DNA from: Pseudomonas urmiensis
GTDB lineage: Bacteria > Pseudomonadota > Gammaproteobacteria > Pseudomonadales > Pseudomonadaceae
Direction of reading: 5' to 3'
Assembly: GCF_014268815.2 (NCBI RefSeq)
Contig: NZ_JABWRE020000001.1
Coordinates: 1,617,001-1,681,000, forward strand
DNA length: 64,000 nucleotides
Positions 8,950 through 16,035 of this stretch are shown here, piece after piece; within the stretch, counting starts at the first letter, position 1, and every line of letters begins with the position of its first letter. Below the pieces are notes generated by a model. That model was given only the letters and a program-made list of their open reading frames with translations, was not told where the DNA came from and searched no databases. A program made the position numbers and the translations under genes.

Positions 8950-9454
8950 CGTTGTCTCCGTTGTTCTTGTAAGTCTGCAGACGGTGCCACGCGCACGGCC
9001 GAAGGCCGCGGTGAAGCACTGTGCGATCAGTATTGGGAGTGGTTTCAGCGCAAGGCGCACGATCGCAAACGAGGTCTGCGTAGAGAGGACGAACGAGCAG
9101 GTGCGGATCGCAGGGCGAGGGAGGTGTGCATAGGTCGTTACCCGATTTATTGAACTTATTATGTTGTGACGCTGGGCTGGTCAAGACAGGATCCGCCGAA
9201 CGTTCGGCAGGGCAGGGAGCGCCGGTGGATCGCCTGTGCTGCGATTCATGGTTGCCCAGTGCTGGGCGCCGATCAATTCGCAAAATTCGCTTTTGTTCGG
9301 TAATCGAACAAAAACTAACTGTTCCGTACAAAATGAATTGCTGAGCCGACTTTACCTGCGAATAATCGATCGTGCCAGGAACCCGCCGCGGTTTTCGGCT
9401 TTGTCGTATTCGCGCAGTTGTCCTGGCTGCGCTCCAATAACAAGGAACTCCAGC
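8950..9454. other. 505-bp divergent regulatory region, MHS carrier / quiC
   Basis: No convincing gene is present, although several open frames cross it. The region holds a perfect 14-bp palindrome GCCGAACGTTCGGC at 9195-9208, the PcaR-like box at 9295-9309 inside a 9-bp inverted repeat, and a further ATAATCG element at 9362-9368. The ribosome-binding site for quiC (AAGGAA) is at 9441-9446. The length and the number of dyads suggest control by more than one protein, plausibly the TetR protein encoded downstream of quiC and an IclR-type regulator encoded elsewhere. Confidence 0.7.
9291..9313. promoter_or_regulatory. PcaR-like (IclR-type) operator upstream of quiC
   Basis: TTTTGTTCG-GTAAT-CGAACAAAA is a perfect 9-bp inverted repeat with a 5-base centre. 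Its core GTTCGGTAATCGAAC (9295-9309) differs at two of fifteen positions from the P. putida PcaR box as I remember it, GTTCGATAATCGCAC. A second copy of this box type precedes aroQ at 30541-30555. The regulator itself is not encoded in the window. Confidence 0.6.
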
Positions 9455-11362
9455 ATGCAGCGTTCGATTGCCACCGTGTCCTTGAGCGGCACCCTGCCGG
9501 AAAAGCTCGAAGCCATCGCCGCAGCCGGCTTTGACGGCGTCGAGATCTTCGAAAACGATCTGCTTTACTACGCCGGCAGCCCGCGCGAGATTCGCCAGAT
9601 GTGTGCCGACCTGGGTATCGCCATCACCCTGTTTCAGCCGTTTCGCGACTTCGAAGGCTGCCGCCGGGACCGGCTACAGAAAAACCTCGACCGCGCCGAA
9701 CGCAAGTTCGACCTGATGCAGGAGCTGGGTACCGACCTGGTGCTGGTGTGCAGCAACGTCCAGGCCGATGCCCTGGGCGATGAACAGCTGCTGGTAGATG
9801 ACTTGCGCCTGCTGGCCGAACACGCAGGCGCCCGAGGTTTGCGCATTGGCTACGAAGCCTTGGCCTGGGGCCGTCACGTCAACACCTATCAGCAGGTGTG
9901 GAACCTGGTCCGCCAGGCTGATCATCCGGCGCTTGGGGTGATCCTGGACAGTTTCCACACCTTGTCGCTCAAGGGCGACCCTCGCGCGATCGGCGACATT
10001 CCTGGCGACAAGATCTTCTTCGTGCAGATGGCCGATGCGCCGATCCTGGCCATGGACGTGCTGGAGTGGAGCCGGCATTTCCGCTGCTTCCCGGGGCAAG
10101 GTGAAATGGACCTGGCGGGGTTCCTTGCGCCAATCCTGGCGACGGGTTATCGCGGGCCGTTGTCGCTGGAGATCTTCAACGATGGCTTCCGCGCCGCGCC
10201 GACCCGGCAGAACGCCGCCGATGGCCTGCGCTCACTGCTCTATCTGGAAGAAAAGACCCGTCTGCAATTGCAACGCGAGGCGCGAGCGGTAGAGCCCGAT
10301 GTGCTGTTCGCCCCGCCGGCGGCCAGTGCCTATGATGGCGTTGAGTTCCTCGAATTTGCCGTCGACGAAGCGGTTGGTGCGCGTCTGGGCGGCTGGCTCA
10401 AGCGCCTGGGCTTTGCCGAGGCCGGGGCGCACCGCAGCAAGGGCGTGCGCTTGCTGCGCCAGGGCGATATCAACATCGTGCTCAATGCCGAGCCTTATTC
10501 GTTCGCGCATAACTTCTTCGAAGCCCACGGCCCTTCGCTGTGTGCCACTGCGTTACGGGTCAAGGATGGCCAAGCTGCGTTGCAGCGTGCCACCGCCTAC
10601 CGGGGCCAGCCGTTCCGTGGCCTGGTCGGTCCTAACGAGCGAGAGATCCCCGCTGTCAGGGCGCCGGATGGCAGCCTGATCTACCTGGTGGAGCAGGCCG
10701 GGGCGGGGCAGACCATCTATGACAGTGATTTTCGTCTTGATGCTGGCAATGAGGCCACCGGTGGTCTGCAGCGTATCGATCACATGGCCCTGGCGTTGCC
10801 AGCCGAGTCGCTGGACAGCTGGGTGCTGTTCTACAAGAGCCTGTTCGACTTCGCCGCCGATGACGAGGTGGTGCTGCCCGACCCCTATGGCCTGGTCAAG
10901 AGCCGGGCGTTGCGCAGCCAGTGCGGCAGCCTGCGTTTGCCGCTGAACATTTCCGAGAACCGCAACACCGCCATCGCCCACGCACTGTCGAATTATCGTG
11001 GCTCAGGCGTGCACCACATCGCCTTCGATTGTGCGGACATCTTCCGCGAAGTAGCGCGCGCCAAAGAAGCAGGGGTGCCGTTGCTGGAGATCCCGCTGAA
11101 CTACTACGACGACCTGGCCGCACGCTTTGATTTCGACGATGAGTTTCTCAGTGAGCTGGCGTACTACAACGTGCTGTACGACCGTGATGCCCAGGGCGGC
11201 GAGTTCTTCCACGTTTACACCGAGCCGTTCGAGGAGCGCTTCTTCTTCGAGATCATCCAGCGCAAGGGGGGATACGCAGGATACGGCGCGGCCAACGTCG
11301 CGGTACGCTTGGCGGCGATGGCCAAGGCGCGCAGCGGGGCGGCGCGTAGACTGGTGCTTTAA
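9455..11362 (+). CDS. quiC: 3-Dehydroshikimate dehydratase fused to HPPD-like domain (QuiC)
   Basis: A 635-residue fusion. Residues 1 to about 265 form a sugar-phosphate-isomerase-like TIM barrel that dehydrates 3-dehydroshikimate to protocatechuate; the four metal ligands known for P. putida QuiC1 are present as E134, D165, Q191 and E239. Residues from about 285 to 590 form a two-module VOC domain like 4-hydroxyphenylpyruvate dioxygenase, whose role in these fusions is uncertain. The start at ATG 9455 follows AAGGAAC and gives exactly the usual 635-residue length. It feeds the beta-ketoadipate pathway from quinate and shikimate. The neighbouring TetR gene and divergent MHS carrier complete a catabolic unit. 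Confidence 0.95.
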   Translation: MQRSIATVSLSGTLPEKLEAIAAAGFDGVEIFENDLLYYAGSPREIRQMCADLGIAITLFQPFRDFEGCRRDRLQKNLDRAERKFDLMQELGTDLVLVCSNVQADALGDEQLLVDDLRLLAEHAGARGLRIGYEALAWGRHVNTYQQVWNLVRQADHPALGVILDSFHTLSLKGDPRAIGDIPGDKIFFVQMADAPILAMDVLEWSRHFRCFPGQGEMDLAGFLAPILATGYRGPLSLEIFNDGFRAAPTRQNAADGLRSLLYLEEKTRLQLQREARAVEPDVLFAPPAASAYDGVEFLEFAVDEAVGARLGGWLKRLGFAEAGAHRSKGVRLLRQGDINIVLNAEPYSFAHNFFEAHGPSLCATALRVKDGQAALQRATAYRGQPFRGLVGPNEREIPAVRAPDGSLIYLVEQAGAGQTIYDSDFRLDAGNEATGGLQRIDHMALALPAESLDSWVLFYKSLFDFAADDEVVLPDPYGLVKSRALRSQCGSLRLPLNISENRNTAIAHALSNYRGSGVHHIAFDCADIFREVARAKEAGVPLLEIPLNYYDDLAARFDFDDEFLSELAYYNVLYDRDAQGGEFFHVYTEPFEERFFFEIIQRKGGYAGYGAANVAVRLAAMAKARSGAARRLVL

Positions 11363-11383
11363 GGCCCGATGCGCGTTGGCTCG

Positions 11384-11476
11384 TTCGCGGGCAAGCCCGC
11401 TCCCACAGGGACCGAGTCGGTCACACAGCTTGCGCTGTGCAGGGACATGTGTGCGGGCTTGTCCGCGAAGAGGTCG
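11384..11476. repeat. REP pair (inverted)
   Basis: TTCGCGGGCAAGCCCGCTCC near 11384-11403 and the reverse-oriented GTGCGGGCTTGTCCGCGAAG near 11452-11471 form an inverted REP pair between quiC and the tetR-type gene. Confidence 0.8.
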
Positions 11477-11532
11477 GCACTGGCACTCTAAGATCCTGAC
11501 CACTCGACCAACAGCGCGCTTCCCTGCTAGGT

Positions 11533-11583
11533 CCCACTCACGGATAATCCCTGGCTTATTCCAATAAACAGCCTGTGAGTGGG
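11533..11583. promoter_or_regulatory. Long-spaced inverted repeat upstream of the TetR gene
   Basis: CCCACTCAC (11533-11541) and GTGAGTGGG (11575-11583) are perfect 9-bp inverted arms separated by 33 bases and end right at the start codon at 11585. Between them lies an imperfect dyad, GGATAA...TTATTCC (11542-11562). Either could be the TetR autoregulatory site. Confidence 0.4.
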
Positions 11584-11584
11584 T

Positions 11585-12256
11585 ATGAGTGATTCTGTAG
11601 TCAGCCTCGGCCAGCCTGCCATCGAAGGGGGGCGCAAGGCGCGCAAGAACAACCCTGAGAAGACCCGCGAGGACATCCTCCAGGCCGCCATCAGTGAGTT
11701 CGTCCAGCAGGGCCTGGCCGGCGCCCGGGTCGACGCCATCGCCGAGCGCACCGCCACCTCCAAGCGCATGATCTACTACTACTTCGGCAGCAAGGAGCAG
11801 CTGTACGTCGAGTGCCTGGTCAAGCTCTATGGAGACATTCGCAAAACCGAGCAGAACCTCGACATGGAGGCATTGCCGGCCGAGCAAGCGATCCGCCGCC
11901 TGGTCGAATTCACCTTCGATCACCATGATCGCAACGTCGATTTCGTGCGCATCGTCTGCACCGAGAACATTCACTACGGCGAATACGTCAAGCAAACCCC
12001 GGCCATTCGCGAAATGAGCAGCCTGGTCTTGCAGGCGTTGGCCAGGACCTTGCAACGGGGTGTCGAGGAAGGGGTGTTCCGTGCGGGCATCGAGGTCATC
12101 GACCTGCACATGCTGATGAGCTCGTTCTGCTTCTATCGGGTTTCCAACCGCCATACCTTCAGCGATATCTTCCAGATCGACCTGTCCGATGAACAGGTCA
12201 AGCAGCGCCACAAGCAGATGATCTGCGAAGCGGTGATCAACTACATCCGCGCCTGA
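11585..12256 (+). CDS. TetR-family regulator linked to quiC
   Basis: A 223-residue TetR protein with an N-terminal helix-turn-helix (about residues 25-70: TREDILQAAISEFVQQGLAG, then AIAERTATSKRMIYYYFGSK) and a C-terminal ligand domain (TetR_C type, from about 85). It lies 223 bases downstream of quiC on the same strand, as in P. putida genomes, and probably responds to a quinate-pathway intermediate. A GTG two codons upstream (11579) is an alternative start. The gene ends 6 bases from the convergent GlxA-type gene. Confidence 0.9.
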   Translation: MSDSVVSLGQPAIEGGRKARKNNPEKTREDILQAAISEFVQQGLAGARVDAIAERTATSKRMIYYYFGSKEQLYVECLVKLYGDIRKTEQNLDMEALPAEQAIRRLVEFTFDHHDRNVDFVRIVCTENIHYGEYVKQTPAIREMSSLVLQALARTLQRGVEEGVFRAGIEVIDLHMLMSSFCFYRVSNRHTFSDIFQIDLSDEQVKQRHKQMICEAVINYIRA

Positions 12257-12262
12257 TCGCCG

Positions 12263-13225
12263 TCACTCGCCCAGCCGTTGCTCGCGCGACGGCGGGTAGC
12301 CGAAGTACGCCGCATAGCACTTGCTGAAGTGCGATACCGAGACAAAGCCACAGGCCACTGCCACTTCCATCACCGACAGGTCGGAGTACTGCAGCAAGCG
12401 CCGGCTCTTGGTGATGCGCAGCTCCATGTAGTAGCGCCGTGGCGAGGTGCCTAGCTGAGCCTGGAACAGGCGGTCGATCTGCCGCCGCGAGCGGCCGCTG
12501 TAGGCGGCGAGCTGGTCCAGGCTGAGGGTCTCTTCCAGGTTGTTTTCCATCAGCTCGACGATGGTCCGCAGGTGCAGGCTCATCGACTTCTTAGCCCCTG
12601 GCCCGACCTGGCGATAACGAGCGCCGGAGAACGACAGGATCTCCTCGACGCCTTCGGCCAGGGCGTCACCGTACAAGCGCCGTACCAGGCCAAGCATCAG
12701 CTCCATGGCGCCGTTGGGGCTGGCGGCGGTGAGGCGGTCGCGGTCCAAGGTGAAGCTTGCCGGGGTGATGCGTGTTTGCGGGCTGCGCTCGGCAAGGCTG
12801 GCGCGTTGTTCGGGGTGGATGCTGCAGCCATAGTCGGCCAGCACCCCAGCGCGGCCGAGGAACCAGGCGCCATTCCACAGCCCGCCCATGGCTAAGCCGT
12901 GCGCTGCGCAGTCATTGAGCAGACGGTCGAGTTCTGGATATTTGAGTGGGGTGCGCAGGCCGCCACAGATGACCAGTAGATCCAACGCTTTGAGCTCGGC
13001 AGGGTCGAGGTCGCTGGCGATCAGTTCCAGGCCCAGGTCACTGAGCACTCGCTCGCCATCCAGCGACAGCGGGGTAAAGCTGAAACTGTCGGCGCGCAGC
13101 AGGTTGGCGGTGACCAGCACGTCCATCGCCACGGTGAAACTGGCCATGGAGAAGTGTTCGAGCAAGACGAAATCGACCCGATATGGCTTGTGCGCCTCGC
13201 CTGTGGCGGACTTGAGCCGCAGCAT
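12263..13225 (-). CDS. GlxA-family (DJ-1/PfpI plus AraC) transcriptional regulator
   Basis: A 320-residue regulator with an N-terminal DJ-1/PfpI-like sensor domain (about residues 10-180, including DLLVICGGLRTP and GLWNGAWFLGRAGVL) and a C-terminal AraC double helix-turn-helix (about 225-320; RLFQAQLGTSPRRYYMELRI and MEVAVACGFVSVSHFSKCY). The fold class includes GbdR, CdhR and ArgR, which sense amino-acid or betaine compounds. The nucleophile-elbow cysteine of enzymatic DJ-1 proteins is absent, as usual. Start choice is uncertain: ATG 13225 begins just before the sensor domain, while a TTG at 13330 would add 35 low-complexity residues. No target gene is adjacent. Confidence 0.85.
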   Translation of the reverse strand: MLRLKSATGEAHKPYRVDFVLLEHFSMASFTVAMDVLVTANLLRADSFSFTPLSLDGERVLSDLGLELIASDLDPAELKALDLLVICGGLRTPLKYPELDRLLNDCAAHGLAMGGLWNGAWFLGRAGVLADYGCSIHPEQRASLAERSPQTRITPASFTLDRDRLTAASPNGAMELMLGLVRRLYGDALAEGVEEILSFSGARYRQVGPGAKKSMSLHLRTIVELMENNLEETLSLDQLAAYSGRSRRQIDRLFQAQLGTSPRRYYMELRITKSRRLLQYSDLSVMEVAVACGFVSVSHFSKCYAAYFGYPPSREQRLGE

Positions 13226-13394
13226 GTTGCTGGTGCTGGTCTTCTTGCTGAAATGGCGTGGTGTGGGCACTGCGGACTCCGCTTCCTGGCTGGCTCGGGT
13301 GAGTGTGCTTGGGGGGCGGGGGAAAGACAACTGTGCCGGTGGCAGGGTGGTATTGGAGGTCGTGTTCAGGCAAGTCCTGGGCTTGGCAGTGCCG

Positions 13395-13476
13395 GCCCCT
13401 TAGCGGGTAAACCCGCGCAATCTCAACAGCAACGCGATCCCTGTAGGAGCGGGCTTGCCTGCGAACAGGCCGGCAC
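13395..13476. repeat. REP pair, one degenerate
   Basis: CCCCTTAGCGGGTAAACCCG near 13396-13415 and the clearer inverted unit GGAGCGGGCTTGCCTGCGAA near 13445-13464 lie between the GlxA-type gene and the small periplasmic protein gene. Confidence 0.7.
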
Positions 13477-13532
13477 TGCCAATATCCATTTTGTGCTTTA
13501 TGCTGCCCCTCCCAAGCACCCGAGAACCCGCA

Positions 13533-14003
13533 ATGAAATACGCCATCGCACTGCTGTTCGCCCTGCTACCGGTCCTGGCCCAGGCCTTGGAGACCGGCGA
13601 CAAGCTCGCCCCCTGGACGCTGCCCGATCAACACGATCAGGCCTATAGCCTCGGCCCCAGCACGCGCATTTTGCTGGTAGCGCGCGATATGGACGGTGCC
13701 AAGCTGGTCAAGGCGGCCCTGGCCGAGCAGCCCCAGGGCTACCTTGAAGCCCGGGGCGCGGTGTTCGTGGCCGACATTCAACGTATGCCGGCGATCATCA
13801 GCAAGCTGTTCGCCATCCCGGCCATGCGCGACTACAGCTACCGCGTGCTGCTCGACCGCGATGGCCAGGTGGCCAGCCGCTATCCAGGCAAAGAGGGCCA
13901 GGTACTGTGGTTGCAGCTGGACAACGCCAGCCTGGTGGCGCAACAGGAGTACGCAGACGCCAACGCACTGAAGGCCGCCCTAGATCAGGCCAAGCGACCT
14001 TGA
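13533..14003 (+). CDS. Small secreted protein, possibly thioredoxin-fold
   Basis: A 156-residue protein with a signal peptide (residues 1 to about 18: MKYAIALLFALLPVLAQALE). The mature part (GDKLAPWTLPDQHDQAYSLG, then ILLVARDMDGAKLV and YRVLLDRDGQVASRYPGKEG) resembles a peroxiredoxin/TlpA-like fold, but I see no CxxC or peroxidatic cysteine at all. It may be a degenerate thioredoxin-fold protein of the periplasm. ATG 13533 was chosen because it begins the signal peptide. It stands alone between REP repeats and the convergent sirtuin gene. Confidence 0.75.
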   Translation: MKYAIALLFALLPVLAQALETGDKLAPWTLPDQHDQAYSLGPSTRILLVARDMDGAKLVKAALAEQPQGYLEARGAVFVADIQRMPAIISKLFAIPAMRDYSYRVLLDRDGQVASRYPGKEGQVLWLQLDNASLVAQQEYADANALKAALDQAKRP

Positions 14004-14008
14004 GGTCG
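13995..14008. terminator. Short hairpin between convergent genes
   Basis: CGACCT-TG-AGGTCG followed by TTT overlaps the end of the small periplasmic protein gene and lies before the sirtuin stop codon. The stem is short and the loop tight, so terminator strength is doubtful. Confidence 0.3.
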
Positions 14009-14015
14009 TTTGCAC

Positions 14016-14765
14016 TTAGCCGAATGCTTCTCTAAGCAGCTGCGGCAACAGCTCGCCCGCCTTGCCAGCGAGGGCAAACTCCCTGGCATGGCCAGCCCCT
14101 GTCACTTGCGGATTGATATGCACCACCCTGGCCCCGGCCTCAAGCGCCACGCCGGGGATCATCGCCGCCGGTTGCACCACGCCTGAGGTGCCGATCGACA
14201 GCAACAGGTCGCAATCGGCTGCCGCCAGAAATGCTTGGCTTAGCGCCTGCTCTGGCAGGTTCTCGCCAAACCACACCACCCCTGGTCGCAGCGGGCCGCC
14301 ACAGGCGCTGCACAGCGGCGGCTCGATGCGCTTGCCGTCGCCAGCGCCCTCGGGCAGCTCCAGTACCGCGCCCGCTGGTCGCGCACAGTCAAAGCAACGC
14401 GCTGCATCCAACTGCCCGTGCAGGTGCAGGACATCCGCGCTGCCAGCGCGCTCATGCAGGTCATCGACATTCTGCGTGACCAAGGTCAGCTTCGGCACTC
14501 GCTGAGCGAGTTCGGCGATCGCCAGGTGCGCGGGGTTGGGCTGGGCCTGGGCAATGCCGGCCCGGCGCATCTCGTACCAACCCCAGATCAGCGCTGGATC
14601 GCGGCGAAAACCTTCGGCACTGGCCAACTCGGCCGGATCGAAACGCTCCCACAGGCCGGTGAGCTTGTCGCGAAAAGTGGCGATGCCGCTTTCGGCAGAT
14701 ACCCCGGCGCCGGTAAACACCACGATATGCCGGGCGCTGGCGAGCAGGCGAGGGTTGAAACGCAT
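14016..14765 (-). CDS. NAD-dependent protein deacylase (sirtuin, CobB/Sirt5-like)
   Basis: A 249-residue sirtuin. It has the NAD motif GAGVSAESG (residues 19-27), TQNVD (97-101), catalytic H116 in LHG, and four zinc cysteines C124, C127, C152 and C155. Y64 and R67 form the YxxR pair that in class III sirtuins binds negatively charged acyl groups, so desuccinylation or demalonylation as well as deacetylation of lysines is likely. It is a single gene, convergent with the small periplasmic protein gene. NAD consumption and nicotinamide release follow from the family. Confidence 0.93.
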   Translation of the reverse strand: MRFNPRLLASARHIVVFTGAGVSAESGIATFRDKLTGLWERFDPAELASAEGFRRDPALIWGWYEMRRAGIAQAQPNPAHLAIAELAQRVPKLTLVTQNVDDLHERAGSADVLHLHGQLDAARCFDCARPAGAVLELPEGAGDGKRIEPPLCSACGGPLRPGVVWFGENLPEQALSQAFLAAADCDLLLSIGTSGVVQPAAMIPGVALEAGARVVHINPQVTGAGHAREFALAGKAGELLPQLLREAFG

Positions 14766-14894
14766 GCAAAGTCTCCAAGGTGCAGGGCAGAGCGGCTGTC
14801 CACTCTGCCAGCGTGCGGCGTGCTGGACAACATCCGAATGAACCCTTGACGCTGGCTGCTACCCAACCCAGTACACGCTCACAGGAGAACGCTC

Positions 14895-15107
14895 ATGGAA
14901 ATCGGAACGCTCTGGATCATCGTCGCCGCCTTTGTGATCCTGATGGAGATCTGGGCCATTTGGCACATCATCGGCAGCGAGCGACGCGCCGAACGCAAGA
15001 TGTTGTGGATTGTCTTTGTGGTTTATGCACCGATTCCCGGGTTGCTGTTCTGGGCCTGGCGCGGGCCGCGGGCGGTCAAGGGCAGGGCGGTACTGGAGGA
15101 AAAGTAG
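14895..15107 (+). CDS. Small two-helix membrane protein (PLDc_N-like)
   Basis: A 70-residue protein with two hydrophobic segments (about residues 5-25 and 37-57) and a short basic tail. The layout resembles the stand-alone phospholipase-D N-terminal (PLDc_N) domain found in many small bacterial membrane proteins: helix, charged turn (GSERRAERKMLW), helix ending in PGLLFWAWRGPRA. A good site (ACAGGAGAA) precedes the ATG. No function is known for such stand-alone proteins. Confidence 0.75.
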   Translation: MEIGTLWIIVAAFVILMEIWAIWHIIGSERRAERKMLWIVFVVYAPIPGLLFWAWRGPRAVKGRAVLEEK

Positions 15108-15176
15108 CATGGGCTTGACCTCGACTTTACTTGAGGTCTGATACTCGGTTGCTCTTTTCATCGATGGGGCGACCTT

Positions 15177-15581
15177 ATGAGCAGTGCATTGCAACTGTCC
15201 AATCCCGAAGGGCTGTACGACCCCAGCGCCAATGCCTATTCGCATGTCGCTGAAGTTCAGGCCGGTAGCCGTTTGTTGTTCATCGCCGGGCAAGGTGGGG
15301 AGGATGCCCAGGGCAATCTCTCGCCGCTGTTCGCCGAGCAGGCACGCCAGGCCCTGGCCAATTTGCGCCTGGCGTTGGCGTCCAAGGGCGCTGGGCTTGA
15401 ACAGGTGTGCAAGCTGACGTTGTTGATTGTCGAGCATGATCAGCAGCGCCTGCGCCAGTGGGTGGCCGAGGCTGATCGGGCCTGGGGTACGCAGATGAAA
15501 CCCACCTGCACGTTGATTCCGGTGCCGCGCTTGGCGCTGGATGGGATGTTGGTGGAAATCGACGCGGTGGCTGCGGTTTGA
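15177..15581 (+). CDS. RidA/YjgF family protein
   Basis: A 134-residue RidA-superfamily protein, near the usual length. The C-terminal signature is recognisable as PVPRLALDGMLVEIDAVAAV and the N-terminal part as FIAGQGGEDAQGN. Classical RidA hydrolyses reactive enamine/imine intermediates; its key arginine sits about 25 residues before the end and here the matching region reads KPTCTLIPVPRLA with arginine shifted, so the catalytic arginine may be missing and the protein may belong to a non-RidA (Rid2-7) subgroup. It is a single gene followed by REP repeats. Confidence 0.88.
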   Translation: MSSALQLSNPEGLYDPSANAYSHVAEVQAGSRLLFIAGQGGEDAQGNLSPLFAEQARQALANLRLALASKGAGLEQVCKLTLLIVEHDQQRLRQWVAEADRAWGTQMKPTCTLIPVPRLALDGMLVEIDAVAAV

Positions 15582-15602
15582 TCGCGGGGTGTCAATACTG
15601 AT

Positions 15603-15703
15603 GTCATCGCGGGGCAAGCCCGCTCCCACGTGGACCTTCAGCGTCATCGCGGGGCAAGCCCACGTTGAAATACTGCGTGGGAGCGGGCTTGTCCCGCGAT
15701 GAC
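15603..15703. repeat. Three REP units
   Basis: TCATCGCGGGGCAAGCCCGC occurs at 15604-15623 and again at 15643-15662, and a reverse-oriented unit GCGGGCTTGTCCCGCGATGA lies at 15683-15702. The third unit pairs with either of the first two. They fill the space between the RidA gene and the small open frame at 15699. Confidence 0.85.
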
Positions 15704-15893
15704 GTCAGCCCGAGCGACAGCTGACCTGGGCAGTGACGCCCACAACTGGTTGCTGCGTTGCTATCGCCAAGATCGCCTGGCTATGGCATTTTGCAGCGCG
15801 GTGCTGGCAGACCTGCCACGCCCGGTCCAGTCCATAAGCTTGGAGGACGATACCGACCTGATCAATTACTGGGTACCCACTCAAACCCACTGA
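15699..15893 (+). CDS. Possible small protein, 64 residues, unknown
   Basis: The frame starts in the last REP unit and encodes DAHNWLLRCYRQDRLAMAFC followed by an acidic stretch SLEDDTDLINYWVPTQTH. Composition is protein-like (mixed charges, several aromatic residues, no long repeats) and it ends well before the promoter of the PAS-GGDEF-EAL gene. There is no clear ribosome-binding site, and the overlap with a REP element argues against the first ATG. A later start is possible. I do not recognise a family. Confidence 0.35.
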   Translation: MTSARATADLGSDAHNWLLRCYRQDRLAMAFCSAVLADLPRPVQSISLEDDTDLINYWVPTQTH

Positions 15894-15928
15894 TACCTGC
15901 CACAGCGCCCGCCGAAAATGTGACGCAG

Positions 15929-15958
15929 TTCACAAAATGGTTGGTTGCACGGCATAAT
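15929..15958 (+). promoter_or_regulatory. Sigma-70-like promoter of the PAS-GGDEF-EAL gene
   Basis: TTCACA (15929-15934) and CATAAT (15953-15958) are separated by 18 bases, about 78 bases before the ATG at 16036. No other promoter-like pair lies closer. Confidence 0.45.
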
Positions 15959-16035
15959 GCCAGCACGTCTTATTCAAGGCCCGGCCGCTCTGGCCGGGGA
16001 TTCATTCGTGCGTGTCGCAGGTTCAGGGAAAACCC

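Larger units (their letters stand above)
15582..16035. other. Intergenic region RidA to PAS-GGDEF-EAL gene
   Basis: Besides the three REP units and the doubtful 64-residue frame, the last 130 bases contain a plausible sigma-70 promoter (TTCACA at 15929-15934, 18-base spacer, CATAAT at 15953-15958) for the cyclic-di-GMP gene. Nothing else is recognisable. Confidence 0.6.

Noticed and set aside
9126-9344. 72-codon plus-strand frame in the quiC upstream region
   Set aside because: It includes the PcaR-like dyad and the 14-bp palindrome, and shows no protein-like composition. I treat the stretch as regulatory.
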